A stretch of DNA of 64,000 nt from Heliocidaris tuberculata (lineage: Eukaryota; Echinodermata; Echinoidea; Camarodonta; Echinometridae), in contig CM046836.1 in assembly GCA_025618425.1 (NCBI GenBank), positions 13,249,703 to 13,313,702 of the forward strand, in the 5' to 3' direction. The first letter of the stretch is position 1, and each line of letters starts with the position of its first letter. Both the position numbers and the translations under genes were made by a program. The notes beneath the pieces were generated by a model. That model made no database searches, was not told the DNA's origin, and was given only the letters and a program-made list of their open reading frames with translations. Shown here one piece after another: positions 1-12,526 of the stretch.

Positions 1-70
1 ATCCTTGCATCTGATGGGCTGAGAGCAAATTTGTTGGTAAAAATCACTGACAAGACACTTGATGAAATGC
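1..70 (-). repeat. MITE family B, partial copy
   Basis: The window opens inside a palindromic interspersed repeat. The core GCTGAGAGCAAATTTG and the terminal part ending ACTTGATGAAAT are the reverse complement of the complete copy at 60031-60160. It lies in a CCDC57 intron. No protein is encoded. Confidence 0.7.
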
Positions 71-93
71 CCCCCAGGATTTTAGTTTGTTAA

Positions 94-501
94 CCCTTTC
101 ATGACAGGAATTATTTAAAGGCCAAATTGATCACATTTTGTTCTTCAAATTGGCAACAGTAATATTTTCCTTTTAATGTTACATCGTTCTAATAAGGTGA
201 AATGTCTTTGGAAACAATATACATGGCTACGAATTTTGTCTAAAAGTTTTAAAAATTGGCAGTTTTGATAAGGAACAATGATTTTGAACCTCTAAATGTG
301 TTGCCAATTTAGGGATTTTAAAGCTTATTCTCGTTTTTAAAATTCCTGGCATTAAATGTAGTATGGTCATGCAACAAAAATGGACATAGTGTGTGCAGAA
401 ATTTTTGCTCTTTCTGCTCATGCATCTTGGATATTTTTTAGAGCTCTGAATCAAAAGTTATTGAGCCAAACCACAAAATGTGGTCACTTGTCTCGAAAGG
501 G
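94..501. mobile_element. piggyBac-like MITE (TTAA-flanked)
   Basis: The segment starts CCCTTTCATGAC and ends GTCTCGAAAGGG, a short imperfect terminal inverted repeat beginning with CCC. TTAA lies directly outside both ends (90-93 and 502-505). TTAA duplication and CCC-starting ends are hallmarks of piggyBac-type elements. It is 408 bp with no transposase frame, so it is non-autonomous. It sits in a CCDC57 intron beside the family B fragment. Confidence 0.65.
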
Positions 502-1139
502 TTAAATACTCCACCAGCCTAATAGCATCAAAGTTAATCCTCTGTATTCATTGTTTTATATCATTATCTCATTTTTTTTCATACACAATTATATTGTAGT
601 TGCATGTAATTTTTTTTTTGTTTTTTTTTGGAAATATTGTTAAAGTACATGTATGTAGTATCTTGTGATGTTCTTTTGTTTGTTGTTTGGCCATTGGGCC
701 AGCTGTCAGACCAGCCCAATATAAACGCAAAGTTGAGCCAGCCTTGTACAGATTGTGATATAATGAAATACTGATAATTATGAGCCTACCATTACTACCA
801 GAAATTCTTGTCAAATTTTTACCAGGACAAGGTTTTGCCCCTCCCCCTAAAGAGAGAATACATGTACCTGCAAACTAATCTTTGTCTGCTCTGTGTGCTT
901 ACAATGTTTGTGCAAATGAAAGAATGGAAGACAAAATAGTTTTCAGAGATAAGTTATCAGAGCTACCAATTACTACCCATATTCACTATGTTCATACAGA
1001 AATATGAAGAATACTGAAAGTTTCTTGCAAAGTACCTTTTTAGGAGATCCAGATTTCATGCATCGGGAAATATTTGGTTTACATTGAAAGTAGAGAGATG
1101 ATATGAAAGAAGCCTGATTTTTTTGTTGAAATTCTGCAG

Positions 1140-4100
1140 ATATCAGCAACAGTCCAATGAACTGAGGAATCAACTGGACGGTCAAGTGTCCAAAGTGTCT
1201 AAGGACCTAGTATCCAAAGATCTGGTGATTGAGTCACTGAGGAACAGGGAAGGCAAGCTGAGGGCAGAGCTAGAATGCCGCCAGGATGACATACAGAGGT
1301 AGAGTAGTGTACTGAATCACTTTTATCTGTTGCTGTAGCTGTTTGCATGTTGAGGTGCAAATGGATGTTTAAGCTTGTCCGTATTTATTTTTCAAGATTT
1401 CACTTCAAATTATACAGAAGTTAGTAATCTGTAGTGCCATAAGCATCATAACTTAATAGGTCTGGATGCTTCTGCTTTTATCATTACACTTCACTGAATG
1501 TATGATGTAGATGTATATTTAAAGGAGCAGAAATTTAAATTTTGTCAGTGACTATGTAGAATAGATATTTTAATAAAGTTGTATAGCATTGACATGCTTT
1601 AGATTTTCTTGTTTCGTAAGCAAAGGAGAACTTAGATTTACTCAGATTACAATGCCACCCCATCGTTATTGCCTAAATACATGCATATTACATGTAGTAT
1701 ACTGTGAGAAATTCGATACTGACAATTTCAGCTAACACCATTTATAACTGTTCTTTACTTGTCTTCTGTTATGTTGGAACAAAAGGTATAAGAAAGAACT
1801 AGTCCTTGCTGCAGAGAAGGAGCAGAACATGGAGCGCATGAAGGCTCAGCTGGAGCTGGACTGGCAGAGGAGGTATGAGGATGCTGAGAGGAATCAGTAT
1901 GTCAAGTCAGAGGATCTGATTGCTAGGCTTACCAAGTCAAGAGATGATGTGAGTCTGCTCAGTCTAGTCATATTATTTCCCTCATTCTGGCATTTGCCTC
2001 CTGTCCCTGCAATATATTCTCCAGGGCCCTGTTTCATAAAAATTGTTATCAATAACAACTGCTCCATTTCTATGAAAAATTCGCTCTCAGCCATCAGATG
2101 CAAGGATTTCAGTAGCATATTATAACAATTATTGCAACTTGCCATTGATAACAAGTTTTATGAAACAGACAATACTGCATGGTCAAAGACTTGCTCACAG
2201 GCAAGTGTCTTTATATACCTTTTCTGCATGATTTTATTTGTTTCTCTCATAATTTTAACACAATCAATGTCATTGTCTGTGCTTGTAGAAAAAAAAAATC
2301 TTTTGATTTTTTTATAGGACACAGGTTGGTATGCCAGATTCAAAATCTTGCCTGTTCATTAGAACAAAGTATTTTCTCACATCTCCTACTTATCCTTCTC
2401 ATGACATAATGGGTTTGGTTTTTTTTTGTTTTTTTTTTTTTTTTTTTTGTTAACAGGCTGTTGCATTGACAAAAGAATTAGAGAGGGAGCTACAGCAAAG
2501 AGATGATTTGAATAGAGTCTTGGCGAGGGACAGAGACCAAGCTGTAGCCACACTGAGAAAACACAAGCTGCAGATTGAGCGAGATCTTATTCCAGTAAGT
2601 CAATGACTGCAGGGAAACATAATTCTCCCTTGTCATTTCTTATCTGTCGAAAACAAGCAAGTGATGAAGATCTAAGTTACATCACAAAAGAGCACTTGTC
2701 TGGTCTTCTTAAGCATAAGTTTACAAGCAAAATAAGCGACAATTGATGTAGTTCAAGTGGTGCTATCTCACATACATCATCTGAGCACACAAAATGAAAT
2801 TAAAAATTGGCTTTTAATAAAGCATGGGGTAAAGAGATTGGATATTATGTTGCCCACCTAGATATGCTGTAGAATAAATTTTGAATGGCATTGCATATGA
2901 GCCAGGGAATCCCCCCCCCCCACCGCCCCCCGAATTAGTGGATGAACATGCATATAAATTATATTTTGTTCTCATCTCTCCCCTGCAGAGTCGAGATACT
3001 GGTGTTGAGGAGGCCCACTTGGAGTCGAGGCAGCTTGAAGAGCTCCAGGCCCAGAATGAATCTCTCATTGCTGTCATCAAGGACATGAAGACTGAGATGG
3101 AAGACATGGAAAGCCAGATAAACAGAAGGACCGAAGATGGAGTGAACAACACAAAGAGAGAAGATAGGTCCATTATATCAAGACAGGAAAGTGCAAAGGA
3201 TGAACAACAAGCTCCCTTTACTGAAGGTAGATAATAATATAGTTCATAGAACTCACACGGTTGTTTATGTAACGTTTACTCAATTATTTCATTACACTGG
3301 GTTCTGTACTTTAGGAGCAGTTGAATGAATAGTCTGGCTTTTATACATAGTTATATTATGTAGACTACCCATGCTTGCTTACCTTTGTATAAACTTCAGA
3401 TTCAGCATACCTTATTTTAATTGGAGAAGGGGGCTCATTCCTGATGCTATTAGAAATTGATGGATTGAGTATGTCATTAAATTTTATTATAGAATATTGA
3501 TAAAAATTTTGAGCATGAGTTTTATGCCTTCTGCCATAGAATATGTCAAGGCCCTGGAGAAAGAGTGCAGGGAGTTGAAGGTGGAAAAGAGGAGGCTGGA
3601 AGAAAGACTATCCACTATGGCACAGTCTATTCAAGAAGGAGGGGTGCTGTCATCTGGTCATCATGGAGGGATTCAAATTGACCTGAAAGAGAACGATGCA
3701 ATAAAGAGTCATGTGCAGTCATTGAATGACACCATTGGTAAGATGAAATATAAGCTTTGTATTCTTGGGGGAAGTCTATTTTTCCTTGTATTAAAGTTGT
3801 TAGGAGCACTTCAATAAGTAGTAATCGTCAGATGAACAGTTTTGGTAGCAAAAAGGAAATTGGAAAGAAACATGTTCATTAGTTTCATGTTGTTTTCCTT
3901 GTATCAACAGAGGTTTGTATTCCATCAATGATTTCCGGTGAATTTTAGTGTAAATATCTGTAAGGAATGCTAGATCACGGTAACATAATGCCCTAGGCTA
4001 GGACCTTTCCACCCCAATGGCTCCCCACGTTACAGTCTTGGGGCTTTGCGTGGAGATAGCGTGTGTAGTCATTGTGTGTAGAATACACATAATCCTAAAG

Positions 4101-7100
4101 GTTTTTGCACAGGTTATAGTGTATAATGCACGCTGCCGTTGTTGGGAGTTTATATCCCTGGCCCAGTATATAAATTATTTTTACTTCTCATTTGTGAAAT
4201 CTTCACAGCATCTTAGTATTGCTAGTATCTTGCTATTTATCAACAAAAATCCAAGAAATCTGACGAAAAGTTTTTGAGGTAGTACCAAAACTAAAATATC
4301 ACCTTTAATCATAGCTTCTAAGGTAGCACAAGCACTTTTTCAGCATTAGAATGTTTGTAAGTGTATTTGCGTTGATTTGCTGTTTTAATTACCTTGTTTT
4401 TTGTTGGGGGGGGGGGGTTTGTTTTGTTTTTTGCATCCAATAATTTATTGGTTGTTTAAAAGAAATCATGATATGCTAATGCAAAACTAAGAGGCTTTTA
4501 ATATGCAGTGCACCTAATGGGGAATTGGATAAACTTTGACTTTTACATATAACAGTTTCTGTTACAAAAAGAAGGCAATGTAGTTGCCAGAATTTTTTTT
4601 TTTTTTTTTTTTTTTTTTGGGGGGGGGGTTGCTTTTTGGGGTTTGTTTGTTTGTTTGTTTTTTGACATTATATGTATGATTTGGTTTCTCTAAGGTGCCC
4701 TGAGAGCAGATAAGGTAACAACATCTGCCCAGCTGAGAAAGTGTCAAGCTAGACTCTCCCATCTAGAAGCTGAATTGAGCCAGAAGCAATATCAGGTGAG
4801 TCCAGTATTCCTTATTTTTTATGCCTGTCAGCACTATGAAACTGCCTCCCATGCACAGAGGATCACTCAGCTAGAAATTTTAGTGTACTTCACGGAAAGT
4901 TACAAATTCATGTTGATATGAAAAGTTTTGAATTGTATTTTTAAAATTATATTACAGCCGAGAGAGAAACAGGCAGAGGTGGATCAGCTGAGGTATGAGC
5001 TGTCATCCCAGGCCAGACGTCATGCTGGTGAGAGTGCTTCCCTGACCCAGAGGATTGGTCAATTAGAACTGGAGCTAGTGGAGGCTAGGAGGGAAGCAGA
5101 TGAGTACTACAAGGGCACCTTGCAAACCAACCTTGAAGCAACTACCCTGGGACAACAGGTGTTTGTACATCATCTTTATTGTCATCATTATTATTATTAC
5201 CATATCAACCCGATCGTTGTCAACTCTATCATATCGTCATTAATATCACCACTGTCCTCCTCATCGTTTTTTTTTTGTTGTTTTTTTGTCTTCATTATTC
5301 ACATACATACGCTAAACTTGAATGTGCTGTAAGTCTTGCATTTCATGATGATGTTTGATTGCAATGTCATTCTCTTGCTTGCAAATGAACAAAATTTATC
5401 AGGATGCCTTACATATTGATTCAGTGTATCCATCTACAAAATTTATTTTTTTCTGTCTGTAACAACATGATTTGGTGATTATTTTCAATCATTTCATGAC
5501 AGGTGTCAGAACTGACAATGGATCTTGCTGGTCGAGGTTCAACAGACAGACTTGGGATTCAGGTAACTTTCTTTTTAAAAATTCTCCTTTTTTCCCCCAT
5601 TTTTTCTCAATTTTATTCTTTTTCTTCTCCTCCAGCTCCTTCTCGTTTTCACCCTTTTCCTTCTCTTTTTTCCCCCTTTTCCTTCTCTTTTTTCCCCCTT
5701 TTCTCCGTTGTCTTCTTCTTCTTCTTCTCCCCCTCTGTCTTCCCCTTCTTTTTCCTCTGCCTCTGTTTTGTACATCTTATTTCCCCCCCCATCTTCATCT
5801 ATATCTACTTGTTACCTGTTTATAAACTGTGTTTGTATATGTAATGTATCCTCAAGCTTGTATTTGCACGTCATTGTGTGAAGATACTTAAACCATGTTT
5901 TAAGAATATCACCTTATTTTCTTTCACTTGTCTGTAATCACACTTCATTTTATTACTGAAATTGTCAGAATGCTGTAGTGACCCAGCTACAGAGAGAGGT
6001 GCATAATCTGAGGGCACAGTTGGCCAGAGTCAGACCTCAGCCAAGAGATGATCAGAGTGCAGATGTTAACGGGGTAAGAATGCAACCTACATTGCAATAA
6101 AGTGTCATCGCACGTTACTTTCATAGAGCATGTGTAGGCAGAGAAAATTGGATTTCAGACCTGCATATTTCAGATTTGAATTACCGGTAATAGCAAATTA
6201 GCAAATTTATGTGCAGTAGAATAGTAGAGTATTTTGTGTAGTTAGTGGCACTAAATTAATTCATTTTTTTTTTTATTATTGAGGAAGGTCTTTTCTCTGA
6301 ATCAGTTGATAAAAACATTTGCATATATCTTTGTATTGTGCCGTTTTTATATGTGGTGGTATGGCTTGTTGTTAATTCTCATGTTTTCCTGTGTACTTTT
6401 TAATAAATCTTTGTTCTTTCAGCTGCAAGCCAAGCTTAAGACGGCCGCACGTCACATCAGCCGACTAGCCAAGGAGAAACAGAAACTGATAGAGATGGGG
6501 AACAGACTACGATCAGAGCTAGCCCTCTATCGACCTTCCCCTCCCCTTCCCCAGCCCTCAAGAGGTCAAAGGTCAGATGCAGGAGAGAGGAGTATGACAG
6601 CAGGGAAGCTGGCAGAGCAGGTCTCTTCCAAGCTTCAAAACCTAGAGAAACTCCAGTATGCTCTCACTAAGCAGGTAATATAGAAATTAATTTGTAAAAG
6701 CTATATTCATATTGTTGTTCTTTGTGTGATGTGCTTTTATGCATAAATGATTATAGTCATTTTCCTCTTCTTTTGAATTTCATTCAAATGTTACAATCTA
6801 CATAGGAATAGCGATATAAAGAAGTCAACTGGAGCATGCAATTTGTATATAAGAAAATAGAGCAGAATCTCTCACATTTTTAAAAATACCCTTGTACGCT
6901 TTTTACACTTCATTTTTTTAACCCCAGATTATTTTTTTTTTTTGCTGTTCTCATATGCAGTTTTAATCCCATACTATCTCCCTAGCCAGAGTGCTTAGCC
7001 CCACCTTTTCACATTTAGCCCAACCAAAGGTGGGGCTAACCCTGCTCTTTTCCAGGGCTAAATTAATCCTGTACTATTGTGGAGATAACCCACTTTGGTA

Positions 7101-9571
7101 AAATGCAATGTGAACAGAAAGTGGGCTAAGCTTAGTCTCGCACTATCAGTGGGGCTAAATCCTGGTTTAGCCCCAGCACGGGACTAAGCAAAATTTTGCA
7201 TCTGTAAAAAGCCTGTTAAAATGCCATGTACGTATGAAATTAATGTGGAGCCCTTCTAGTTGGAAGGTGATGTAAATGTTGGGAGAGTCTTGGACCCTCA
7301 TTAGACCAGTAACCCTGATCTATTCTACTGCCATAGGAGTTGCAGTTTGCTAGAGGGAGAGGCCATGATGAAAGGATCACCAATGTTGTGCAGGTACAGC
7401 TGAGCTCTTCATCGGATTCAACGCCGGAGATCACGCCAAGGATAGCTACATATGATGAAGAAATGCAACCTCATCCAAGAAACCCTTTACAAGGTAAGAT
7501 GTCTTAGAACATAGTATGTATGTCAGAGCTTTGATTGGGTAAATCCGTAAAAAATAATTTAAAATATTTTTTTTATTTAATGGAAACTGTGTGCCTTGTA
7601 TATGAACACCATCATTTTTTTTTTTTTTTTTTTTTGGTATTAATCTCACATTGCTCTCCGTTTGTTCTTTACATGGTATTCATAAATGTCTGACTTTATT
7701 TAGATATTCAATTTTCCCTCCTGCTTATGTTCAAAATAATATGTTACAATGGAAACTCACTGTAATGAGGACCTTGGGACCATGAAAGTTACCTTGTTAT
7801 ATCAGAAATCTCCTTATATCAGGGTAAAAAAACAAAAGAACATAAAGACCTGGGACCAGCAAAATTACTATATACGGCATATATTTCGCGGGGGTTTTAT
7901 TTTCGCGAGTGGGTCGCGAATTTACCAACACGACAAAATATTGCCAACATTAGAAGTCGGCTGAATTTGTTGTCTCCTGGTCAGAAATTCACCACTTTCG
8001 CTTTGCAAAAGTACATCATCACCGCTGTTTGTAGATTTGTGAATTTTCCGTTTGCAAATTCAACCACTCGCGAAATAGTCTGGTTAGTCTGATTCGCTAA
8101 AAATTTATGGCCGCGAAATTAATGGCTTATACAGTACCTTGTTATATCAGGAATCTCGTTATATCGGAGCTCTTTATGGCAAGTTTCCACTGTATGATCT
8201 TTTGGGAACATGGTCTCTTCCATTTTAAAAAAAATGAGAAAAGAGATGTATTTTGGACTGTGTTTACAAAACAGACAGGAGTTGTTAAGGATGATAACAT
8301 GCACACAAAACTAATTCATCAATATGAAATTTCCATGTATTTAGATATCTTGTAAATACTCAATTTTCTTTATTTGTCCAATTTTTCAAGCTTTCTTAAA
8401 TATGTTTCTCTAGTCTGTCTGTTCTCACTTCAAGCAATCAGTCAAGTTTGGGTCACTGGATAAACTAGAAAGTCTAGAATAAAAAAGAAGGGTGTTTCAT
8501 AAATCTGCAAGCTGTCGGAGACTTGACATCATCAGATTTACCTTTTTGTTTACTTTCAAAGGTAATCCCCCTCCGCAAATACTACGACACTCTCATAGCT
8601 CTGAAGGGGAGCCCCCCAGCAGTGATTCCTCAGCCAATCAGAGACACACACCCCTGATGATGTCATCGCTGGGGGAGGAGTCTATGCAAGATGTATGGCG
8701 TCTACTGGACGATGGGGCCAGCCCACTTTTCTTCAGGTCACCCTCTCCAATGCGCAAGCCAGGTAAGACTTTCATTGTACCTTGACTGCACAGTCAAAGA
8801 AATTATTTTCAAGCTGTAATAATGTAGGACCACAAAAGGTAACATTGTTACCGGCAATTCTTGCAAATCAGGGATTGTTTAATAGTAGAATTTGTAAAAG
8901 CTGAGACTGGGTGTTTTCATTTCAAGGAAGTCTGTTTCAAGAAATTTTCATCATAACAAGACTAATTGTCGGCATGAATGTAGTATTGAAGAATGTATGG
9001 TGTGATAAAAGAAAACACTTGTATTTTTCTTCTTGTTGGAAGCTACTTGTTTTATTGTCCATTTATGCACAGACATAAATCAAATCTGCTTAAAAATCTT
9101 TTCAGATGATTTTGAGAGTCTCCCTAATATTTTCAAAAGAAATATTGAAATTTACAGCCTTATTATCTCTTGATTTTAAATGATATTTTGTACTACATGT
9201 ACAAAAATTTGTGACTAATATTGTAAAGATTTGAAGTCCATCTTAGTTTCAAGATGGATGGTTGCATAAGGTAGAAGAGCCAGCTTTTTAAAAAAATAAT
9301 TACATTGTGTTCGTCTTAATCAACAGACCACTCCCCCATACCAGAAGAGCCGCATCCATCCATTCCATCCAGTCACCACTCCCATCAACACTATAGTACA
9401 GGAGGCCTAGAGGTTGCTGGCCATGGCACCAGCTACCAGGTCAGAGGTTCAAAACCCTCCTTCAAACCAGAGCTATCAACCAAGGCTGCTGGCAGGATAC
9501 AGCCTAAGCTGCAGCCTCCCAAGAGGAAAGTCAGAAACTATGCGCTTAGAGACAGTGACGATGTCAGATGA
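1140..9571 (+). CDS. CCDC57: CCDC57, coiled-coil centrosomal protein (3' 13 exons, 5' end outside window)
   Basis: Thirteen exons with GT/AG borders and matching phases: 1140-1298, 1786-1948, 2457-2594, 2989-3226, 3540-3737, 4695-4795, 4958-5158, 5503-5562, 5969-6073, 6423-6674, 7337-7493, 8562-8762 and 9327-9571 (TGA 9569-9571). They encode about 738 residues. The second exon reads MKAQLELDWQRRYEDAERNQ, close to the LGLDWQRRCDDIERDQ segment of human CCDC57. GEESMQDVWRLLDDGASP matches the human LQDMWRLLD motif, and the C-terminus PPKRKVRNYALRD matches PPKIRNYNIMD. Most of the product is heptad-rich coiled coil; the last three exons are Pro/Ser/His-rich. Human CCDC57 is a centrosome and centriolar-satellite protein linked to CEP63 and centriole duplication. 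The initiator and N-terminal coiled coil lie upstream of base 1. Identity is secure; individual splice sites are read by eye. Confidence 0.93.
2031..2166 (+). repeat. MITE family B, diverged copy in CCDC57 intron
   Basis: Palindromic element: GTTTCATAAAA at the left and TTTTATGAAAC at the right. The internal block GCTCTCAGCC.ATCAGATGCAAGG is shared with the copies at 1-70 and 60031-60160. It is 136 bp and non-coding. Confidence 0.7.
6895..7217. repeat. Inverted-repeat element in CCDC57 intron
   Basis: The interval carries many inverted copies of GGGCTAA / TTAGCCC (for example CTTAGCCCCACC, GGTGGGGCTAA, GTGGGCTAAGC, GGTTTAGCCCC). Its edges, GCTTTTTACA and TGTAAAAAGC, are inverted relative to each other. 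This is MITE-like; the exact ends and target duplication are uncertain. Confidence 0.5.
7747..8192. mobile_element. pogo/Tigger-like MITE carrying a nested second MITE
   Basis: The outer ends are CAATGGAAACTC and GAGT-like GTTTCCACTG, flanked by TA (7745-7746, 8193-8194). It is the same family as 10253-10437, 10907-11073, 13232-13408 and 39487-39660. It is split at ...AAAATTAC / TACCTTG... by the foreign insert 7869-8134. TA duplication and CAGTGG ends are typical of pogo/Tigger-type elements; no transposase is present. Confidence 0.75.
7869..8134. mobile_element. Nested MITE with ATTTCGCGG ends
   Basis: The 266-bp insert has inverted ends (TATACGGCATATATTTCGCG at the left, CGCGAAATTAATGGCTTATA at the right). 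It is flanked by TAC on both sides (7866-7868, 8135-8137). Removing it with one TAC restores the continuous sequence AAAATTACCTTGTTATATC seen in sister copies of the outer element. Confidence 0.72.
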
Positions 9572-9811
9572 CACTGATGAATTTAGGTCTCTGTGTTGAA
9601 TGTTTGACTTCATGTGTTTTTAGAAGATAAACATGGGGAATATCATTGCATCCGTAGAAGTAGAAAATTTGACACTCTGCACATTGTTTCATTCAGACAG
9701 TGGTGAAGTCAGATGACAGTGCTAAATTTACATTTTTGTCTTTGAAATGTGGCAAAGATTTTCAAATAGCTTGTGAAAATGAACGTCTATTGAAAAGAGC
9801 TTGAATATTTC

Positions 9812-10031
9812 GGTTCCATGACATTTGCTCCTGCGACAATTGCTCCGGTCTAACTTTGCCATGTTAATCCTAAACCTAAACCTAAACCTAACCCCAACCC
9901 TAACCCTAACCCTAATCCTAATCTTCACGTTGTTCTTAACAAAAAAACAAATTATGACCTTTACCTTAACCTTTGACCTTTCGAGATATGGACGGAGGAG
10001 CAAATGTCGCAGGAGCAAATGTCGTGTCACC
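9812..10031. mobile_element. MITE with TTTGCTCC inverted ends and internal telomere-like repeats
   Basis: The left end GGTTCCATGACATTTGCTCC is mirrored by GGAGCAAATGTCGTGTCACC at the right. GAATATTTC lies directly outside both ends (9803-9811 and 10032-10040), a 9-bp target duplication. The interior holds about 10 CCTAAA/CCCTAA hexamers (about 9867-9925). It lies in the 3' UTR of CCDC57. Confidence 0.7.
9867..9925. repeat. Interstitial telomere-like (CCTAAA/CCCTAA)n tract
   Basis: About ten hexamers of CCTAAA, CCCTAA and CCTAAT. They lie inside a MITE, so this is not a chromosome end. Confidence 0.8.
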
Positions 10032-10169
10032 GAATATTTCGTATGTTGACCTAAAACACATGCATGTGGTGGGAGAAAAATTGGAAATAAATCCAAAATG
10101 TGAAATATGAAAGATTATTCTAACTTATATACATAATATATATGTCAAATGTCTGGTATATTTAACTGA

Positions 10170-10175
10170 AATAAA
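10170..10175 (+). terminator. Likely polyadenylation signal of CCDC57
   Basis: AATAAA on the plus strand, 600 bp after the CCDC57 stop codon and before the next MITE. Transcript data would be needed to confirm its use. Confidence 0.45.
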
Positions 10176-10252
10176 ATATTTGGAGAAACATGTAATCTCC
10201 CTGTTTTCATGCCCCTTAATTTTGCACCATTTATTGAATCTTTCCTATGATA

Positions 10253-10437
10253 CAGTGGAAACTCACTATAGCGAGGTCCTTGGGACCATGAAAATTACCT
10301 TGTTATATCAGGAATCTCTTTGATATCATTGTAAAAAAAACAAAAGGGCATACAGACCCGAGACCATCAAAATCACCTTGTCATACATGTATCGGGAATC
10401 TCGTTATATCGGAGCTCTTTATACCGAGTTTCCACTG
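10253..10437. mobile_element. pogo/Tigger-like MITE
   Basis: CAGTGGAAACTCACTATAGC at the left and CCGAGTTTCCACTG at the right, with TA on both sides (10251-10252, 10438-10439). It is 185 bp, composed of alternating GTTATATC-type words, and has no coding frame. Confidence 0.78.
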
Positions 10438-10599
10438 TACATGCAATCAGCAGAATATAAACGGTGTCTATCACACCCGTGCGCTCATTTCTGCTTTCAG
10501 GGTTCAGTGCGTGGTCATCTCAGCTGTGATTTTTAATGCAAAATTGTGAAATTCTGGTATTAAGACATAATTACTTTGTGCTCATGGATGGGTGAATAA

Positions 10600-10780
10600 C
10601 AGGGTGATCCGACATGTGCTCTGGTAACGTTTGCTCGTTTCTTTATTTCACACAAAATATATATTAGGTTTAGGGTTAGGGCTAGGTGTAGTTTTGGGTC
10701 CGAGGTTGAAGTTGGGAATTCGGTTAGTGTTAGGAATTGACCTCCAGGCAATTGCCGCCAGATCATGTGTCGTCGAAAGC
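10600..10780. repeat. Diverged relative of the TTTGCTCC/telomere-like MITE
   Basis: GGTGATCCGACATGTGCTC at the left and GATCATGTGTCGTCG at the right are imperfect inverted ends. The interior has TTAGGTTTAGGGTTAGGG (10665-10685), the opposite orientation of the tract in 9812-10031. Boundaries are approximate. Confidence 0.5.
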
Positions 10781-10906
10781 ATGAATAAGCTGTTCAAAGT
10801 ACTGCCAGCACTAGAGCGAATTTTGAACAGCGAGGCAAAAAAAAGTGATAAAATTTTGACAGCTTCACCTGAACCACGGAAAACAGAGCCGACTGTTTTA
10901 TGATTA

Positions 10907-11073
10907 CAGTGGAACCTCGTTATAAAGAACACTATTATATCAATATAACAAGGTAATCTGACTGGTCCCATTTCTTTGTATTCTATTGTTTTTTAGCCCT
11001 GATATAACAAGGTTTCAAAATAAAGAGGTAATTTCATTGGTCCCAAAGAGTTTGTTATAATGAGGCTCCACTG
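10907..11073. mobile_element. pogo/Tigger-like MITE
   Basis: CAGTGGAACCTCGTTATAA at the left, TTATAATGAGGCTCCACTG at the right, TA on both sides (10905-10906, 11074-11075). It is 167 bp. Confidence 0.78.
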
Positions 11074-11329
11074 TACCTGTTGCACATCAAATCAGGGTTT
11101 AATTGAAAACTGAAATATTTTGTTGACCTATGGCCAGTTTTTGTTTCCTTAAGTTGAACATTTTAAGTGTTGTTGGATGTTTATGAATTTATTTTCAAAT
11201 GGTTTACACTCATCCTCTCTTAGTCTGGGCGTCTGTCCTGAAATAGTCACCTTATTTTACCATAAGATTTGACCGCATAAAGTTACTTAGACCATCTAAG
11301 TCATTGACAAGAAGGTTGTCAGTTTGGTT

Positions 11330-11770
11330 TTGGTTTAGCCCCTAGAGCCCCCCCAAAAAGCCCCCAAAAAGCCCTGAAGTCGGGTCGATTTCACCCCATC
11401 TCCCCCATGCACCAAACTTTGTCAGTAGGAAGTAGTATGACTGGAAATCACAAAACACAAAAAACTTGACAAAAATTTCCATCTGGATGGGGTGTCAGAC
11501 TGCCCCTAAAAATTGGGGTAAATTTTCCCCCTTGAAGCCCAGGGACCAAATTTTGTCAGAAGGAAAAGCTATAGATGTACATTCCAAAAATATAAACAGT
11601 GACAAAATTGTCCATCGGGAAAGAGGTGTCGGATCCCCTGAAAGAAAAACCCCGAAGTGACCTTTGACAATGCTTTACCCCCCAAAATGCTCTGTATGTA
11701 CAGAAAAACCATATTCTTACCTTCCGACTATGATAATTCAAAAGGGTTTTATTCAATTTAATTCATATTT
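11330..11770 (+). repeat. Interspersed repeat family A (tandem-subunit type)
   Basis: Contains about 120-bp subunits sharing GACCAAATTTTGTCAGAAGG and TTTCCATCTGGATGGGGTGTC-like words. The same family occurs at 33690-34025 (plus) and 18110-18300 (minus). Non-coding, with stops in all frames. Ends are approximate. Confidence 0.6.
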
Positions 11771-12179
11771 TCATAACAGATTTTGAGAATAATAATCTTC
11801 TTGAGGTGCAGTTTGGTGTTAGTTGGTCTTTTGATTAATAAGATAATTGTGAAAATGTATTGCTTCCTCAAAAGTAGCCAAAGTGGCCTATCTCTCTCTC
11901 TCTCTCTTTACTCTCCTCCTTCTCACTCTTCCACTCTCTTCTCTTTGTATCATTATTCAGTCACACATGTACATTTATCTGTCTTCTATTCGGCCCAAAT
12001 ATTTGCAAAAAATATCATTTTTAATAACCATTTTCATACATTCTACCCTCAACACCCTCCGTGAAAACAAAAATTGCTCTCAGGTTCCTGTAAATGCAGG
12101 GAAATTATGAAACTAGAATAAACCAAAGAAAACATTAAAAAGACAGAGAAAATCAAGTGTTCTAGTTTGTTTCCATTGA

Positions 12180-12185
12180 TTTATT
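12180..12185 (-). terminator. Likely polyadenylation signal of MRPL58
   Basis: TTTATT on the plus strand reads AATAAA on the minus strand, about 340 bp beyond the MRPL58 stop. It faces the CCDC57 3' end, so the two genes converge with about 2 kb between their signals. Confidence 0.45.
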
Positions 12186-12526
12186 TAAATACCTTATACA
12201 ATCTCATGTAGATCTGTATCACCAACCAATCTCCCCCCCCCCCCCCCCCCCCCAGCCAAAAAAAACATCATCTTATTGGACAATGAATAAAAACCTTGTT
12301 GAAATTAGATCACATCATTTCTTTTAGAGTCCGGGCATCGACTGTCATCATCAAGTGTTCCTTCTTGCCCATAAAGTCTTGCTGCTCAAACATGATGAGA
12401 GATCCATCTCTTCTTGAGATCCAACTTTCCTAGATTATGTTCACATCTCTATTCCATGTGATGAATATATTCTGAAGAGTCATCACTTTTTCAATGGCTT
12501 TTCCATCAACTGTTCTTGTATGTCTT

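Noticed and set aside
9867..9925. Chromosome end (telomere)
   Set aside because: Short, imperfect and contained within a MITE with target duplication.
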